A DNA stretch of 64,000 nucleotides from Rhizobium jaguaris (GTDB lineage: Bacteria > Pseudomonadota > Alphaproteobacteria > Rhizobiales > Rhizobiaceae). Made by a program: the position numbers and the translations under genes. The DNA is taken from contig NZ_CP032695.1 of the NCBI RefSeq assembly GCF_003627755.1, positions 868,001-932,000 of the forward strand, written 5' to 3'. The notes under the pieces were generated by a model that was given only the letters and a program-made list of their open reading frames with translations, did no database searches and had not been told where the DNA came from. Each line of letters begins with the position of its first letter. Positions within the stretch are counted from its first letter, which is position 1. Shown in pieces: positions 62,307 through 64,000 of this stretch.

Positions 62307-62348
62307 CCGATACAGAGTTTCAAACAGCGAAGAAATGGCTGGTTTAGT

Positions 62349-62633
62349 ATGCTCCGAATACTTGTACTTCTATGCATCGCATCGGTTTTGAGTACTTGCG
62401 CCTCTCGTTCTCATTCCTTGCCCAAATGCGATGGCTATGCGCGCCGGCCACTCAATCGCGCGATGTGGCAATGGGACGGGGATAAGAGATTCTCGCAGCA
62501 GAAATTCAGTCCCGCGGCTGGGCCTGCAAGCACGCCGGCGTCTTTTGTCGAAGAGGAGGTGGATATTGCCCCAGCCGCTTTCGCGCATTTCGACCAAACG
62601 GATTCATATCGTCCTTGTGCGGGGCAGAACTGA
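62349..62633 (+). CDS. virB7: VirB7-like T4SS lipoprotein
   Basis: A 94-residue lipoprotein with a signal peptide and lipobox around Cys17 (LLCIASVLSTCASR) and the short VirB7-like core KCDGYARRPLNRAMWQWDGD. It stabilises VirB9 in the outer membrane. Longer than the Agrobacterium Ti VirB7 (55 residues) but similar to those of Brucella-like and plasmid systems. It overlaps virB8 by a TGATG. Confidence 0.82.
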   Translation: MLRILVLLCIASVLSTCASRSHSLPKCDGYARRPLNRAMWQWDGDKRFSQQKFSPAAGPASTPASFVEEEVDIAPAAFAHFDQTDSYRPCAGQN

Positions 62634-63304
62634 TGGTCACCACGGACAGCCTCAAAAGCTATTTCGATAAGGCTCGGCGCTTCGACCAGGACCGCATGAT
62701 CCAGTTGGAGCGCTCTGCCCGTGTCGCCTGGTTCGTGGCCATTGCCGCGAGCGTTCTGGCCGCAGCGTCGATCTTTGCCGTCGCCGGGCTGACGCCGCTA
62801 AAGACGGTCGAACCTTTCGTTGTGAGGGTCGACAATTCGACCGGCATTGTCGATGTCGTCTCCGGGCTCACTTCGACGGCCGGGACCTATGATGAAGCGG
62901 TCACCAAATATTTTGCCGCCCGTTATGTCCGAGCCCGCGAGGGTTATGTCTGGAGCGAGGCAGAAGAGAATTTCCGCGCGGTTTCGCTGCTGTCGACCGC
63001 CTCGGAACAGACCAGGTTCACCGCCCTTTATCGTGGCAGCAACCCAGATTCTCCGCAAAACGTCTTTGGCCACGGTGCCACGTCGCGCATAAACATTGTT
63101 TCTATTTCGCTGATCAATAGCAACGTGGCTTCAGTTCGCTATATGCGCGCCATCACTCGTGGTGATGAGGTCCATACCACCCATTGGGTGGCGACACTCA
63201 CTTTCTCGTACGTCAACGCTCCAATGTCCTCGACTGATCGATTGGTAAATCCTCTCGGCTTCGTTGTCAGCGAGTATCGATCCGATCCGGAGGCCATCAA
63301 TTGA
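62633..63304 (+). CDS. virB8: VirB8-type T4SS inner-membrane protein
   Basis: A 223-residue bitopic protein with one membrane helix at about residues 29-51 (WFVAIAASVLAAASIFAVAG) and a periplasmic NTF2-like domain (YFAARYVRAREGYVWSEAEE, then INIVSISLINSNVASVRYMR). VirB8 is the assembly hub of the core complex. ATG 62633 overlaps the virB7 stop; the stop overlaps the virB9 start. Confidence 0.92.
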   Translation: MVTTDSLKSYFDKARRFDQDRMIQLERSARVAWFVAIAASVLAAASIFAVAGLTPLKTVEPFVVRVDNSTGIVDVVSGLTSTAGTYDEAVTKYFAARYVRAREGYVWSEAEENFRAVSLLSTASEQTRFTALYRGSNPDSPQNVFGHGATSRINIVSISLINSNVASVRYMRAITRGDEVHTTHWVATLTFSYVNAPMSSTDRLVNPLGFVVSEYRSDPEAIN

Positions 63305-64000
63305 AACATCACTGCGCAATGGTTCTGATTATTGCCGCCAGTTCGTGGTCATCGCCCGTCCTCGGGCTTGAGACGCCACGCGGCGCTCCGCAGGACAATC
63401 GCATCCGCTTTGTTGACTATCAGCCCTATAACATCACCAAGGTCGTGGGCTCGCTACGCTCGTCCGTTCAAGTCGAGTTTGCCGCAGACGAAGAAATCGC
63501 CCATGTGGCGCTTGGAAATACTGTGGCGTGGGAGGTGGCGCCCGCGGGCAATATTCTCTTCTTAAAACCGCGGGAAAACCAACCACTGACAAACATCTCG
63601 GTGGTAACCACGCGGCGGGACGGTTCGACGCGCAGCTATCAAATGGAGCTGACAGTTCGGGATGGACCGCTTGCTTCCGGCCAGGACACCTATTTCTACG
63701 TCAAATACCGCTATCCTGCCGACGAGGCGGAACGCCGGCGGGAGCAGGCCGCAGCACAAACACAATCGGCGCTGGCGAGCGCGGCCGACAAGGTATTGGC
63801 GCTGCATGAGCAATACGGACCGCGCAACTGGCGTTACTCCGCTCAAGGTGCGGCAGCTCTCGAGCCACAGGCGATCTACGACAATGGCAAGATCACAACC
63901 TTCACCTTCCGCGGCAATCAGGAAATGCCGGCAATCTACATGGAAAACTCCGATGGGACCGAAAGCCTGGTGCCGAAGTCCGTGGACGGAGATCTGGTGC
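63301..64000 (+). CDS. virB9: VirB9-type T4SS outer-membrane core protein, cut by window edge
   Basis: The reading frame from TTG 63301 (overlapping the virB8 stop) is open to the right end, 233 residues visible. It has a short signal peptide (CAMVLIIAASSWSSPVLG) and VirB9 marks: RIRFVDYQPYNITKVVGSLR, then VEFAADEEIAHVALGNTVAW and NILFLKPRENQPLTNISVVT, and the C-terminal half (RNWRYSAQG, TTFTFRGNQEMPAIYM). An in-frame ATG at 63319 is an alternative start. virB10 and virB11 presumably lie beyond the edge. Confidence 0.92.
   Translation, partial: MKHHCAMVLIIAASSWSSPVLGLETPRGAPQDNRIRFVDYQPYNITKVVGSLRSSVQVEFAADEEIAHVALGNTVAWEVAPAGNILFLKPRENQPLTNISVVTTRRDGSTRSYQMELTVRDGPLASGQDTYFYVKYRYPADEAERRREQAAAQTQSALASAADKVLALHEQYGPRNWRYSAQGAAALEPQAIYDNGKITTFTFRGNQEMPAIYMENSDGTESLVPKSVDGDLV

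Overview
The gene content points to a Rhizobiales (Rhizobiaceae-like) alphaproteobacterium. The evidence is paired IalB proteins, a short second FtsZ, an S21/CspA cluster, a Rhizobiales-type intergenic palindrome, many GntR/LysR/TetR/AraC regulators, ABC importers and a VirB-type type IV secretion system (T4SS). The mosaic of toxin-antitoxin pairs, transposon relics and a conjugation-type T4SS fits a megaplasmid, chromid or integrated accessory island. No rRNA, tRNA, replication origin or CRISPR array was seen.

Layout. 0-13.4 kb: an AraC regulator cut by the left edge, a short-chain dehydrogenase (SDR), a methyltransferase and a broken NmrA-like gene; then a short FtsZ paralogue with a FabF-type ketosynthase, and a TetR-flanked RND efflux pair followed by a thioesterase and a second SDR. 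Similar palindromes lie before the RND pair and that SDR. 13.5-15.7 kb: decayed LacI, IS66-type, integrase and AbiEii pieces around an intact ParDE pair. 16-25.6 kb: an AraC regulator, then an overlapping run of an unknown protein, a 1543-residue trimeric autotransporter adhesin, IalB, an unknown anchored protein and a DUF4189 protein, followed by a second IalB. 25.7-26.6 kb: Tn3 transposase and serine recombinase relics.

27-30.1 kb: a complete polar amino acid ABC importer. 30.2-44.3 kb: mixed accessory genes, including FitAB/VapC, an Lrp regulator divergent from a class V aminotransferase, an aldo/keto reductase, cytochrome c', DUF302, a Fic protein with its own inhibitory motif, a cspA/rpsU cluster, an orphan ParD, VapBC, and a LysR regulator facing an SDR-fold protein without the SDR catalytic residues.

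44.7-54.4 kb: a GntR-centred cassette. A PotFGHI-like ABC importer faces a GntR regulator, and beyond it lie overlapping genes for a class III aminotransferase, a thiamine diphosphate enzyme and an SDR, then an orphan OmpR/PhoB-like regulator with a degenerate receiver. The same palindrome sits on both sides of the GntR gene, so import and metabolism are probably switched together. The substrate is unknown; this and the adhesin/IalB operon are the best candidates for undescribed systems.

54.5-64 kb: BrnTA, an MqsA-like scrap, an IS6 relic, a small winged-helix regulator, then a T4SS operon (TrbM-like, VirB1-VirB5, EexN-like exclusion lipoprotein, VirB6-VirB9) that runs off the right edge.
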